From Siderastrea radians (lineage: Eukaryota; Cnidaria; Anthozoa; Scleractinia; Rhizangiidae): DNA of 64,000 nt. This document shows, piece after piece, positions 1 through 10,612 of the stretch; positions within the stretch are counted from its first letter, which is position 1; each line of letters begins with the position of its first letter. The stretch covers positions 15,597,034 through 15,661,033 of the forward strand of contig OZ024895.1 of the NCBI GenBank assembly GCA_964017195.1. Reading direction: 5' to 3'. The notes under the pieces are model-generated. The model was given only the letters and a program-made list of their open reading frames with translations. It was not told where the DNA came from and ran no database searches. Position numbers and translations under genes: made by a program.

Positions 1-212
1 GTAACACCTTGAGGTTTTGTTCCTAGAAACACAGTCAGTCGAAGATAAAAATACAAAACCAGAAAATTCTCAAGTCCTGAAGTGTTTTATCTTTGTTTGA
101 TTGTTTTTCTTCTGTTTTAATAGCAATTTCTCACTGGTAAGTCCTAAGCTTAAAATGATAACGATATAATTGAAAACTGGACAACGTAGATATTATCATT
201 CTTGCGTTTTAG

Positions 213-252
213 AAGAAACAAATGCCCAAGATGCGGGGATCTGGTGGCTATG
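213..252 (+). CDS. RTK exon, juxtamembrane (tentative)
   Basis: This 40-nt exon lies between an acceptor (gcgttttag) and a strong donor (gtaagt). Read in the phase required by the next exon, it encodes 13 residues including CPRCGDL with no stop. It is short and has no diagnostic motif, so it is the least certain exon of the gene. Confidence 0.45.
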
Positions 253-792
253 GTAAGTACAGTTTGTCATCTGCAGAGTAGATGACAAAGAGTAGATGAT
301 GAGTAGCTAAGTCTTTGAACAGAAATAAATCATGTACCCTTCGGCTTAGACTCGTTCACTTAAGACCTACCTGCACTGAAAAGGACGTAGCTATGACCAT
401 TTGAGCACACCACCTTGTTTTTGCATTGTAGTCACCAGTTAGTATTTTGTCTTAGCATCTTTGGATTCTGGAAGTTTTTACTTTGTGGCCACATGTTCTT
501 GAATTGTCTGTGAATAGTCATATATGATTGAGCCATTGAGATAGACGTACCTGTAATAGACTACAGGGAATATCTACTAAACTGCCATAGCTCCACAAAA
601 TGTCGTTTTATGTACGGAAACATTGGTATCTATGTGGCTCAATCCCATAACCATTGTTATAGTCACTTTATTTTAGCTCAAACAGAAGCTCGTGCATTAC
701 TGTCCTCTGTACAATCCTTTCATTCGAAAACCACGTAAATACACCAAAGTTTCTCGTGGCCTGTTGGAGGTTACATTGACATTTTTCTCTAG
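253..792 (+). other. RTK intron, no feature seen
   Basis: Unremarkable AT-rich intron between the first two exons called in this gene. I see no repeat, RNA gene or additional exon. Confidence 0.6.
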
Positions 793-1054
793 AATCCCAT
801 AGCCGTCCATGTGGAGGACTCAGCACAGCCCTCAAGAGTGGCTCATTCGGATGACGCTCCAACCTATGCAACCCCAGCAGGGGGAGTCTACATGCCACTT
901 CATCCCTCAACTAGAAGCTGGGAAATCAGTCGGGAAGAGGTCAACATTATCAAAGTTATCGGTAAAGGAGCCTTCTCTCAAGTTGCCCAGGCAACAGTGC
1001 GAAATTTGCGAGGAAGCAAGGAAGGTATCACAGTGGCGGTGAAGATGCTGAAAG
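793..1054 (+). CDS. RTK exon, juxtamembrane and kinase N-lobe start
   Basis: The acceptor is tttttctctag and the donor is AAAG/gtagga; the exon ends in phase 1. It encodes a juxtamembrane stretch with two tyrosines (APTYATPAGGVYMPL), then the start of the kinase: ISREEVNIIKVIGKGAFSQV (glycine loop) and VAVKMLK with the invariant ATP-binding lysine. The frame is fixed by these motifs. Confidence 0.88.
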
Positions 1055-2443
1055 GTAGGATTTTAATTTGTGCCCTTCTATATTCTTTATATGCTCGCAT
1101 TAAGTGCTTTCACGCTTAAGATTGTTGAACATTGTTATCAGTGTAACATTTAGACATCATGAACAGAAGAAAAGCCAGGTTAAAAAGAAACGGAATTATA
1201 AAATTTTCAGGAATTTTCGTCTAACCGCGTATGGACTATCTTTTTTATTGCCGCTTTAGTTCACTTTGGTTTTGAAAAATTTCAAATTTGAGCTCGCGCA
1301 AAAATTCGCTTCCACGTTATTAAAAAATAGTTCATTAGACATGATCGCTCAACTAAATAAGGAAACATACGAAAGTGTATTACAAGTATTACGTACTTCA
1401 GCTGTATAAAGTGTAGATTAAAGAAGCATATTAACACCGAACCAGTGTGGAATTAAACTCCGTTAAACTCCTTTACTCGGAGTAAGAGTACCTTACTTAC
1501 TTAAACGTTTTATCTGCAGCGAACGCACCGGCCTCGGATAGAAAGGACCTGCTGTCAGAACTTGAGTTGATGAAAAAACTGAAACCACATCCTCACGTGA
1601 TCAAGCTGATGGGATGTGTCACAGAGGGCGGTAATGCAGATTGTATTTTTTTAATATCATCTACGATGCTTGTATGGACACGTGATGCAGCCATGTAAAG
1701 TTCGAAGTGTTCGAACGCATTGTTGTAACAGACAATACGAGACAGGGTCATAGAAGATCGACTTGAAGCGCTTGGGTGTCTCACAGTGAGCAAAGAGAAT
1801 TGCATATTTTCCCCAGCCATGCAGCTTTAGTGCCATTTTCCTAGCGCTCTAGCCCCGACCATTTTGGAAAGCTTGTTTGACGGTCATGTTAATTTTCGGA
1901 TAATATGCTAAACATCGTGATGAGTAACGTGATTTGCGCGCATTGCTGAAGAATATCAGATAATGAACATACAGCTTAGGCCCTGGTCAAACGCCGTAAG
2001 TATCATAACCCGAACTAAATCACAGCTTTGGACGAACCACATTAATCAAATTGGACTGTAGATTTAATTTGAACTGAACCAATCGTGTTGGTCAAAAAAC
2101 AATGGAAGACAACTTCAAACTGGCGCGAAGTGAAGAAAAGGTACTGGCTGTACGAGTTCAACGCCAAAGATTATTCAGATCGAGGCTGAAGAGTAGTCAT
2201 TTTGAAAAGTACTTCGTTTGACCCTGAGTGGAATTTCAGCCGTTATTAACCACTCCCCTATTCGGGAAGAACGCAGAGACCGATCCAAGTGTCGACAAAG
2301 CTGAAAGAAAGGTCGAACTTTTCGTGTACTTCATTCGTTTGGGTTATGAAAGGCACCATAACCTCGCATACTGAATAAGTCATACTCACTTGTTAGTTAT
2401 ACTCTCTTCCTCATCGACCAATATCTTGTTTCATTGGCCATAG
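1055..2443 (+). other. RTK introns, no feature seen
   Basis: These two introns flank the 1520-1630 exon. Short open frames on either strand have no recognisable content and no coding signature. Confidence 0.6.
1520..1630 (+). CDS. RTK exon, alpha-C helix region
   Basis: This 111-nt phase 1-1 exon has acceptor ttatctgcag and donor gtaatg. It encodes RKDLLSELELMKKLKPHPHV followed by IKLMGCVTEG, the alpha-C helix with its conserved glutamate and the beta4-beta5 region of a tyrosine kinase. Confidence 0.88.
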
Positions 2444-2634
2444 ACTCTCTTCTGGTCCTTATTGAGTACGTACCATTTGGTGATCTGCTGGGCTACTTGA
2501 GGAAGAGTCGAGGGTTGCACGACACATACTATAAGGACCCGGATGTGAAGCCGCAGAGCAACCTGACTGCAGAGCAGTTGATGAGGTTCGCTTGGCAAAT
2601 TGCTGATGGCATGTGTTATTTGTCTTCAAAAAAG
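2444..2634 (+). CDS. RTK exon, hinge and kinase insert
   Basis: This 191-nt exon runs from phase 1 to phase 0, with acceptor cattggccatag and donor gttagc. It encodes the hinge (LLVLIEYVPFGDLLGYLRK), a short kinase insert rich in charged residues (HDTYYKDPDVKPQ) and the alpha-E helix (QLMRFAWQIADGMCYLSSKK). The short insert and its tyrosines are typical of FGFR/VEGFR-like receptors. Confidence 0.9.
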
Positions 2635-2743
2635 GTTAGCTCAACCCCAAAACCCACACTCTCCCCTACCTCCACCCCCTACGGCTCCAAAATATTATCT
2701 AAAACGTTTTGAAAAATAAAACGTGAGATAATTTCTTTTCTAG

Positions 2744-2866
2744 ATTATACATCGTGATTTGGCTGCAAGAAATGTTCTTGTTGGTGAAGGAGAGAGGTGT
2801 AAGGTGACAGATTTTGGGATGGCTAGAAGTGTGCATCAGGATGATATTTACTCCAGAAAAAGTCGG
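2744..2866 (+). CDS. RTK exon, catalytic loop and DFG
   Basis: This 123-nt phase 0-0 exon has acceptor ttcttttctag and donor gtgagt. It encodes [13 protein letters not shown], the tyrosine-kinase catalytic loop with the catalytic aspartate, then [12 protein letters not shown] (Mg-binding DFG) and the start of the activation loop, which has a tyrosine in DDIYSRKSR. Confidence 0.95.
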
Positions 2867-2964
2867 GTGAGTGATAAAAATGGCATTATATTGAAATTAT
2901 GGGAGAGGAAATAATTCGCTATACAGCGTTACATTTACCATCAGGGTCTTTCGATTTTCGGGCT

Positions 2965-3066
2965 AAATGATAAATAAATAAGTAAATTAATAGATAAATA
3001 AAATAAATAAATAAATAAAAAGATAATGATAATAATAATGATAATGATAATGGTAATGATAATTGA

Positions 3067-3108
<42 letters not shown>

Positions 3109-3125
3109 TGTAATAATAACAATCC
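2965..3125. repeat. AT-rich microsatellite (AAAT/AATG/AAT)n
   Basis: A compound simple repeat in the RTK intron: AAAT units, then ATAATG units, then a pure run of about 15 AAT units near 3067-3110. The long open frames across it on the minus strand are low-complexity artefacts. Confidence 0.95.
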
Positions 3126-3881
3126 GTCCTTTCACTGACCATGGATGAAATCTTTTAAATTGTTTCTTGAATCCATTAAAAAACGTATTAATTACTTAAT
3201 CAATTAATCAATAACTTACATTATAACATAGAAGGCAAAATTACTGATTGCTGATTGGTTGAGACAGAGGGCATTTTTCTTCATTTTCTTTCTAACGAGG
3301 GCAAAATTACTGACTCCTGATTGGCTAAGCGCCAAAGTTACTGGCATTTCATTGGCTGAGCGAGAGAGCGCGCCATTTGCATTTTGTAAGCGTCTTGAAA
3401 CGAAAAGCAGATCTTGAATTGGATTTTGAATTGTTCAACACAAGGATATCGCTTCAGAGTTTAAATTTAACCGAGTTGGTTGACAAAGATGGTATGGTCT
3501 TCGGGTGATAGTTCGAAGAGAAATTCCAGAAAGTCAGAACCTGAATGTTTTACGGGAAACAGCAAATGGCTATTTGTTTTAAAACTATCGAAAACTTTGG
3601 TTAATTAGCAAGCGAGAGGAAGCTTCGCAACTCAGTTAACTTGAATTAATTTACTTAGTTTGAGTTTTAAGTGTGTTTTGTCAATAAACTAGAATTGTAA
3701 TTATCTCATAAGATGAACATATGCATAATAGACAGTTTCTTTTCAGTTGTCTTTTGTTCTGTACGCTGAGCAGCAGTTAAACTGCTTGTGTGGAGAATTG
3801 TTTATTCCGAGGGCCGGCTGATTGCGGTTTCGACGTACATGGAAAGTTTTCAGAAAATTTTGCCCTCTGTGTTATAAACAA

Positions 3882-3965
3882 GTAATCGCATTGAGTCCTC
3901 GTAGAATTAAGGATAAATTTTCACTTGTATTTTCAAAGTTTTCTCAAATTGCCCTCGTCGCTGCG

Positions 3966-4008
<43 letters not shown>

Positions 4009-4044
4009 ATGTATCCTTAATTCTACTTGGCCTCATGGGATTAC
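3882..4044. repeat. Intronic foldback (about 73-bp arms)
   Basis: The left arm (gtaatc...attgccc) and the right arm (gggcaatt...gattac) are imperfect reverse complements around a GC-rich centre near 3968. This is the structure of a small foldback MITE. No clear target duplication is visible. Confidence 0.75.
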
Positions 4045-4229
4045 ATTACTAATTAGTTAATTTATCAAATAATATAAAACAGCCGTATAAGAATGGGAAG
4101 GATCGTGACAAAACGGATCTCTCGAACCGACCGTAGTAAATACAACTTGACTTCTATTACGTGAACTTGACAATACGATTTTCTCCGTTTGGTCGTTATG
4201 CTACTCCTAATTGCTGTTTGTATTCAAAG

Positions 4230-4300
4230 GGTCGCCTGCCTGTTAAATGGACTGCTTATGAGGCTTTGATGTATGGAACATACACAACCCAAAGTGACGT
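4230..4300 (+). CDS. RTK exon, activation-segment end
   Basis: This 71-nt exon (phase 0 to 2) has acceptor tattcaaag and donor gtaagt. It encodes GRLPVKWTAYEALMYGTYTT followed by QSDV. LPVKW is the tyrosine-kinase P+1 loop. The usual APE reads AYE: the proline is replaced by tyrosine, while the glutamate that pairs with the alpha-F region arginine is kept. Confidence 0.92.
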
Positions 4301-4742
4301 GTAAGTACCCTTTTTTGTGATCAAAGAAATATAATTACTCTCTGGGTACTACAATTTATTATACTCTTACACCTTGAATAAGTCATCTACGTATCAGTTC
4401 TTGGAAAATTTTGAAACATTTTCATTACCTTTGTCCCTTTTGTCCCTTGAAACGAAGTGAACGAAGATTATTCCTGGAAAAAAAAATTGGGATCTTTGTG
4501 CCTTGCATAAAACAACTGTTTTACTTAACTGAAGGTTTAATGAAACCGCCCCTGTATACCAGAGGATTTTTTGTTGTTGAGTGTCTCGATAAAGACGAAA
4601 ATACGAGTTTAAGAGACACTGACCTACAGCTCTAGCAATCCAAGACTGTTTGCATAAAGCTTTTACTTATTCTACGGGTGATTTATACAACCGGACGCTC
4701 ATAGTATTAAATGTTGTTACGAACTGGATGAAAAGTTGAGTT

Positions 4743-4899
4743 TAGAGAAAGGCTAGAACGGTTAACAGTATTACTGCTTGTGACTTGAAACTCGCGTTGT
4801 ACTGATCGTTCAAACAGGAGAAAACGTACGAGAGTCTCAGGCAACACGAGTTTAAAGTCACAAGCGTTAATATTGTCAACCTTTCGAGCCTTTCTGGCG
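4743..4899. repeat. Intronic foldback (about 55-bp arms)
   Basis: Arms near 4743-4800 and 4841-4899 are imperfect reverse complements (GAGAAAGGCT...CGCGTTG against CAACACG...AGCCTTTC) with a 40-nt loop. A second small hairpin element in the same intron. Confidence 0.7.
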
Positions 4900-5160
4900 T
4901 TCTGGTCTGGATTCGGACCGCAACGTCAGGCATGCTACAAGGACGAAAATGACGTTCTCGCAGATAAGCCCTACGTTACTTATTTACCAGTTCTTTGGTA
5001 CTTACTGTGCTATTTTTTAAGTCGCCGCTATTACGCTAGGGTATCTATATGTATTATTTGGTACCTAACAGGTCACTGCAACAGAGATATAAAGGGCTAC
5101 GTCCGTTTAATTACTCTTATTAATTGACCCAATCATACTACTTATCCTATTTGTTTGTAG

Positions 5161-5201
5161 CTGGAGTTATGGCATCCTGCTATACGAGATTCTAACTGTA
5201 G
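5161..5201 (+). CDS. RTK exon, alpha-F helix
   Basis: This 41-nt exon (phase 2 to 1) has acceptor ttgtttgtag and donor gtaagt. It encodes the WSYGILLYEILTVG helix of the kinase C-lobe. Its length is exactly what the neighbouring phases require. Confidence 0.9.
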
Positions 5202-5402
5202 GTAAGTGTCAACTTAGTTTTGTGTCTGTGATGTCTTATTTCCGAGGTGCTTTATAGTAAGCGTGATTTATTTTGGAGTAACTTCACAGTGTCTGGAAAC
5301 TTGCTGGCACTAGTCGACACAAACGTAAATGTCAATCCAGTTTTACACACACTAAATTGTCTAAATACGTGCATAATAAAAGCTGAACTTCATGTCGTGT
5401 AG

Positions 5403-5499
5403 GTGGATCTCCATATCCGGATATAAATGCTCGAAAAATCGCCGGGAAACTTCAAGAGGGGTACAGAATGCCAAAACCAAGACACGTTGATGAAAGACT
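5403..5499 (+). CDS. RTK exon, C-lobe GGSPYP
   Basis: This 97-nt exon (phase 1 to 2) has acceptor atgtcgtgtag and donor gtgagt. It encodes GGSPYPDINARKIAGKLQEG and YRMPKPRHVDER, the FGFR/VEGFR/RET-like C-lobe segment. Confidence 0.9.
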
Positions 5500-5949
5500 G
5501 TGAGTAACGTTATGTTTATTTGTTTCTTTGTTTGTTTCCAATTAAAAGTACTTTGAAGGCAAGTCGATTTGCACCAATTCTAAACGCCAACATTTGTCAG
5601 TGTCAGCTGGAGTGACAGATGAAAAATTGTTAATTCGGTTAACAGCTCAAAATCCAAGTCCTTTTTTACTCAGTGTCGTGTAAAAAGGCATAAGAGTACT
5701 TACAAAACTCAAATCTAAAAAAACTGACTAGACTTGCATTTGATTGTAATGGAGTGCATCGCCAAAGGCGTTGGACGTTTCGGATGGACTACCAACAAGA
5801 AAGAAAGTAAATATCTAGCTGGCTCATTTTCTATTAAAAGATACTTCTTTTCTTAACTACACTTACTTCAAATGGTGGCATCATAATTGGATATATTTGA
5901 GTTGCTGCTAATGGCGACGATTTCTCCTCTGTTTTTTTTCCTACATAAG

Positions 5950-6049
5950 ATATCAGATTATGATGAAATGTTGGGAAGAAAACCCAAATGATCGACCAAC
6001 GTTTGAGAAACTGAGGAAGATTATGAAAGATATGGAAAGGAACCACAAG
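5950..6049 (+). CDS. RTK exon, kinase C-terminus
   Basis: This 100-nt exon (phase 2 to 0) has acceptor ctacataag and donor gtaaga. It encodes LYQIMMKCWEENPNDRPTFE and KLRKIMKDMERNHK; the CW...RPTF motif closes the kinase domain. Confidence 0.92.
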
Positions 6050-6291
6050 GTAAGACGGTCAATTTGAAGGAAGATTATATATGCTTTATTTTAGGCCAAG
6101 GTAAGGAGTAGCACATGACTCAATCTCTTGATATATGGAATATAAAAGTAAGACAAGGCACTTTTGATTCTGCGTAACTATTTTAACGAACATTTTTTTT
6201 TATTAAAGACAAACTTAAAAAACCTCGACGTTTCGACGTCGTCATGACGCCATTATCAGGAGGAAAATAATTATTCTGATTGCGAGAAGAC

Positions 6292-7095
6292 CTATTGAAA
6301 GTTGAAAAAAGTTGAAAAAATTAGCATAAGGCAGTAAACAAAGACCTTGGCGCGAATAGAGTCGGTTTGCACGTTTAAATCTGGGACTAGCCTACGTATA
6401 AAAAGCATCTCTTTAACGAGGCAGTCAAACTTGTTCTTGCATTTGGCGAGCACGTGAAACTGACTAATTAAGTTCTTAGGAACCAAGGCATTGTGTTCGA
6501 TCTTGTAGTAGCCAACATACCCTGCATCACACAGGTTACATTTAAACTGATACACAACGCATTGTTGGCTAACAATAGCGGGCTTAGCTTCTCGCACTTG
6601 GAGATCTTGGTTTAGTTTCCGGCTAACAAACACAGGTCGTAGTGTTCTTTGGATCTTTGAACTGGGATTGTTAAGGCGTTTCTTAACGATATTGGCTGAT
6701 TCTTGATCTTTAAAGGGCAAGATGACTCTGATGGTGTTGTCCTGTGTTGGGATGAGATGTTGGTCATCCGACATCTTGGAGTCAATGACCTGTTTAATTG
6801 CAGTGGTGATTAAGCGCAAAGGGTACTTGAGCTTCAAAAACACTTCTCTCAAGCGATCGCATTCTTCTGTGAAATGCGACCAATGCGACGAAAGTCGGTA
6901 GGCTCGATCGAGCATAGTAACGATCAAACCTCTCTTATACCGATTATCCACATGGCTTTGATAGTGGAGTAGCAAGCCGGAATTGGTCGGTTTAATATAA
7001 ACCTTCGTCTCAATTCTCGGGGTGCAGTTAATTAAGCGTACACCGATAAAGGAGAGCGAAGCGTCAGTCTCAGCTTTCATTGTGAAGGGTGACAA
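6292..7095 (-). pseudogene. Penelope-like element RT C-terminal part and GIY-YIG-like domain
   Basis: A 267-residue open frame. Its first half resembles the thumb/connector region of Penelope reverse transcriptases (YIKPTNSGLLLHYQSH). The second half has VVYQFKCNLCDAGYVGY, the start of a GIY-YIG nuclease, and later FDCLVKEMLFIRRLVPDLNV and DSIRAKVFV. The central part of the nuclease, between VGY and the lysine-rich FHVLAKCKNKF, is shorter than usual, which suggests an internal deletion and an inactive nuclease. Confidence 0.7.
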
Positions 7096-7216
7096 TCATT
7101 GAGGTTGAGTAAGAAACAGTCAGCTGACTCTCTATCAGGCATTATGGTGAGGGTGTCATCCCCATAACCCCGATCCATCTTGTTGAAGTTTTGTCTCAAT
7201 AGAGCACATACATACA

Positions 7217-7874
7217 TTAGCCAATAATGGCCAACAGGAGAGGCCATTGCAACACCATCAGTCTGTTCGTATAGAACCCCCCATCGAATTGAAAGAGTTG
7301 GTTGTGGGTGGCTGCTCTGAGGAGGTCAACCAAATCCGCTCTGGTGAGGTTCAATTTGTAGGTTTTATTAAACCAATCACCAGAAAAAGCCTTATCAGCT
7401 AATATCTGAATAGTTTCCTCCAGAGGCACTTTTGTGAAGAGTGATGTTACGTCGTAGGACACTAAGATCTCACCATGATGGATTTCGATACCCTGTATCT
7501 CATTCACAAACTGAACGGTGTCGGTTACCGTATATTGATTATACGATATAGAGGTTTCAGTTTATCGTCTAGTAACTTAGCCAACACGTAGTTGTAGGTG
7601 TGCGTGGCAGACAAAATACTGGGCGCATTGGTAGGCGCTCTTTGTGAGTCTGAGGTGAGCCATATAAGTGCGCTAGACTTGAGCCTTTGGGTCGAAGGGG
7701 GTCAGCAACATCCTTGGGTAGTATTCTAGTTATGACACCGTCATAACTAGAATACCGCCTCTCAGGGTCTACGAGTCGAAATTTGCTAGTGTCATTGACT
7801 GATGCCTCGGATAATAAGCGCAGGTATTCAGACCTGTCCATTGCTACGACTCCAGAGCCCTTGGTCAGTTTCAC
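7217..7874 (-). pseudogene. Penelope-like reverse transcriptase fragments
   Basis: Two open frames (7569-7874 and 7217-7507) in different registers belong to one RT. The upstream one has LAHLYGSPQTHKERLPMRPV, the Penelope RLYGLPKIHK-type finger motif, and the downstream one has ILVSYDVTSLFTKVPLEETI, RT motif A with its catalytic aspartate. At least one frameshift separates them and another separates them from the C-terminal part. The catalytic YADD-type box is not in an intact frame. Confidence 0.72.
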
Positions 7875-9046
7875 GTGCTCTCCAAATGCAAGAACAAGTT
7901 TGACTGCCTCGTTAAAGAGATGCTTTTTATACGTAGGCTAGTCCCGGATTTAAACGTGCAACCCGACTCTATTCGCGCCAAGGTCTTTGTTTAATGCCTT
8001 ATGATAATTTTTTCAACTTTTTTCAACTTTCAATAGGTCTTCTCGCAATCAGAATAATTATTTTTCTCTTGGCAATGGCGTCACGACGACGTTGAAACGT
8101 CGAGGTTTTTTAAGTTTGTCTTTAATATTTACTTGTCTCTGCCTCAGCAAGTCTCTCTTGATTTTTTTTAAATCAATAACTCATGAATTTAATTCTTATG
8201 AATTTTCATTACATGTGTAACTTATTTTACCTTTATTCAGTTTTGTTTCACTTAATTGGATCATACAACATGGTTTTCGGACGTCATGGTAAAAGGAAAT
8301 CGTGCTTTCATTATATTTACGCCATACTGGGCACAAGATGCCGATGTGCAAGCAGACTGTTCACACTAGCTGAATCCCTTTATCCCTCGGACGTACAGGC
8401 AAAGTCACATCGCACCCCTACTGAGGCACAAGCTGTGGGGAAGTGGGGGGTGGAACCACTCCCCTGAGCTTTTGCTGTGTTTCAAAATTTTGCCTTTGAT
8501 AGAAAGCCTTTGAAGTGCTCTCCAAGATGAGGTATATATTTGGGTTTAGGCGCTGCTGGAGGCCTGTGACGTCATCCAAGATGGCGGCCAATTTGGTCAC
8601 CTTTATGGACTTAATCCAAAATCAAAAGTTACAAAAGACAGCCGAATGTGAAAATTTTTGATGTTAGACATGTCAAATATGACATTATTGAACATTTGCT
8701 TTTTTTGTGAACAGTTGTGCTTTATTCACCTAAAAAGGGTAAAAAACACATTTTTACCCAGAAATGGCTTGACCTCCTGCTACTTATGACGTCATATCTC
8801 GTAACCAAAGCAACTGCGTCTCAGCAAACTTATGTCAAAGTGCGTCTAAGAGATATGCGTACAGCTACTGGAAAACGAAGGTGCGTAATAAGAATCCTCT
8901 TGTAAAATTCAAGAAAACCTGATTGGGTTGGGTGGCACCCCCCCCCCCTTACTACGTCCGAAGGTTAAGTCACCGAAACCTCTGCTATGGATAGAGTATA
9001 AACTCTTGAAAAGTCCCAGTTAACGTACGGACTGGTTTTCTTACAG

Positions 9047-9115
9047 ACATATGTCAACCTCAACAAGTATGACAACAGCCTGTACGCCAACATCAACGAT
9101 CTGGCAGCAGAGTAG
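9047..9115 (+). CDS. RTK last coding exon, C-terminal tail
   Basis: This 69-nt exon has acceptor ttttcttacag and ends in TAG at 9113-9115. It encodes TYVNLNKYDNSLYANINDLA plus AE. All three tyrosines are followed by x-N (YVN, YDN, YAN), the consensus read by the Grb2 SH2 domain once phosphorylated. This suggests the tail is a compact Ras-pathway docking site (inference). Confidence 0.82.
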   Translation, partial: TYVNLNKYDNSLYANINDLAAE

Positions 9116-9249
9116 CTTAATCATTTCCGCTCCTCGAGAAAGTTAACATTTCAGCGTCAAAACTGTCCACAATGTCAGAACGTAGTGGCAGTGCAGCATC
9201 CATTTCAGCTGGCTTCTTGCGCCATCAGTGTTTTTGATTTAGCAATTTA

Positions 9250-9718
9250 GGGGCCGATTACATGAGGCGGGCTGGCCCGCTTAGCCGGGCTGGCTCGGTT
9301 TGCCAGGATCTCGGCACGTCCGTGAAACACACCGAAAATCAACTTTTCGATTACATGGAAAAATTTCAGCCCGGCTAGCCGCGATGAAAATTTACCATGT
9401 AATCGCGATTGTCGGGCCAACACTTTCTCGTCACTAAATTTCGCTTCAGAGCAAAATGGCTCACCAGAAGATCGATATTTCTCTTTCTATATAACACATA
9501 AAGGTTTATCAGACCATAAAGCTACGTAAAACTGAAAATGATACGCCAAAATAGTGGATTAGCGAGAATAAAAACACTTGATTCATGCTCTTCGATGTAG
9601 CCATCTTTTCACACGACAGCTTCTAAATTTAGCCGCAGGCGGGCTGGCTCGCCTCAAGTAATACCGGGCTGAGCAATCATCTCAGCAGACAGCCAGCCCG
9701 GCTCATGTAATCGGCCCC
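9250..9718. mobile_element. PIF/Harbinger-type MITE
   Basis: 469 bp with terminal inverted repeats beginning GGGGCCGATTACATGA on both sides and a TTA duplication on each flank (9247-9249, 9719-9721). A 3-bp TTA duplication and GGGCC-type ends are typical of PIF/Harbinger. Palindromic GGCTGGC/GCCAGCC motifs are clustered at both ends. There is no coding capacity; it depends on a transposase elsewhere. Confidence 0.85.
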
Positions 9719-10075
9719 TTAAATACTTTAAAAAAAGATTCGTAAATGTGATGTAGGTTCACAGGTGGACAATGGATGCAAGGGCTGTTCCCTCTACTCA
9801 TCATAACTGTATAATTTAATCACTTTTTGTATCAACTTTGTAGAGATTATTATTTAATCATTAGATTATCAGATTAGGATTCGCTATTACTAGTTTATTT
9901 TTTTATAGTACTGTCAAATTGTTTCTATTTTAACAACAAAATTCGGTGGAAAGCTATGTTGGAAGCCCTATGCCTCTCGAGGGGCTAAGAGGATCAAGTC
10001 AAGTCATATTGTTATTTTGTTTCCCCTAACCAGTATGTGGTTATCCCCAAGCTACATGGATTGACACGTAAATAG

Positions 10076-10130
10076 TTTCTTACTTATTTACTTATATACT
10101 TACTTACTTACTTACTTATTTACTTACTTA
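10076..10130. repeat. (TTAC)n microsatellite
   Basis: Imperfect tandem TTAC/TTAT units across about 55 bp. Confidence 0.9.
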
Positions 10131-10374
10131 AAACCGAAAATTTTGCCTAAATGGAAAAAACGCCCCGCCCAAAACGAATTCAAATCCGTTCAACAACCAC
10201 TGTTTCGATTTAAAATGGGTTAGCACTGCTAAATTCAGTCATAAAGTGTTGAGTGAGTTTTCTATGTTATCATTGTTGGATTAAATGTTTGACGGGAATT
10301 AACTTTTTTTAACACTGCTCGATATCATTGAGTCGTTTAACAAGAAAGCCAAACGTCGTATTGACGTCAACATT

Positions 10375-10612
10375 AGGGACCTTTAGATCGGACTACGAGT
10401 AGGAGATTGAGTACTAGTACGACTTTTGAATGTCAAACAAGTCACGTTTCCAGAGACGTCACTTCTTCGTATTGTTTACTAGTAAACAAGAAAGCTTCCG
10501 GAATAAGACTGGAATGTGACGTGATCATGTAAGGAATGCAAACTGGAATTGAAAACTTTTAGTCGTAGTCAACCTCGTACTCGTACTCAAGTCTTAGGTT
10601 TCCTGTCGTACA
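10375..10612. repeat. Probable MITE with diverged inverted ends
   Basis: The left end (AGGGACCTTTAGATC...GAGTAGGAGATTGAGTA) matches the reverse complement of the right end (CAGGAAACCTAAGACTTG...GAGTACGAGGTTGA) over about 45 bp with gaps. No certain target duplication was found, so the boundaries are approximate. Confidence 0.45.

Larger units (their letters stand above)
6203..8126 (-). mobile_element. Penelope-like retroelement (decayed) in the last RTK intron
   Basis: The body is on the minus strand. A fragmented reverse transcriptase (about 7217-7874) is followed by a C-terminal region ending in a reduced GIY-YIG-like domain (6292-7095). The two ends, 6203-6464 and 7866-8126, are inverted copies of the same roughly 260-bp segment, which also contains the 3' end of the ORF. 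This is the terminal arrangement known for Penelope-like elements. Frameshifts and stops break the frame at several places, so it is a fossil copy. It was inserted antisense to the host gene. Confidence 0.8.
213..9115 (+). other. Receptor tyrosine kinase gene, 3' part (ten exons)
   Basis: Ten exons can be chained by GT/AG sites and compatible phases into one open reading frame that encodes the juxtamembrane region, a full tyrosine kinase domain and a short C-terminal tail. The extracellular and transmembrane exons lie before the window. In order the kinase carries GKGAFSQV (P-loop), VAVKML (ATP lysine), the hinge [18 protein letters not shown] (catalytic loop), DFGMAR and [15 protein letters not shown] together with GGSPYPDI places it in the FGFR/VEGFR-like receptor group; the exact subfamily cannot be settled here. 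The APE motif reads AYE. A Penelope-like element occupies the last intron. The product should be a plasma-membrane receptor phosphorylating tyrosines. Confidence 0.88.

Noticed and set aside
124..136. A 13-nt microexon between aatag and gtaagt
   Set aside because: Joined in the phase required by the next exon it creates a stop, and 13 nt gives no sequence evidence.
2919..3135. Leucine- and isoleucine-rich ORFs
   Set aside because: Translations of an (AAT)n microsatellite.
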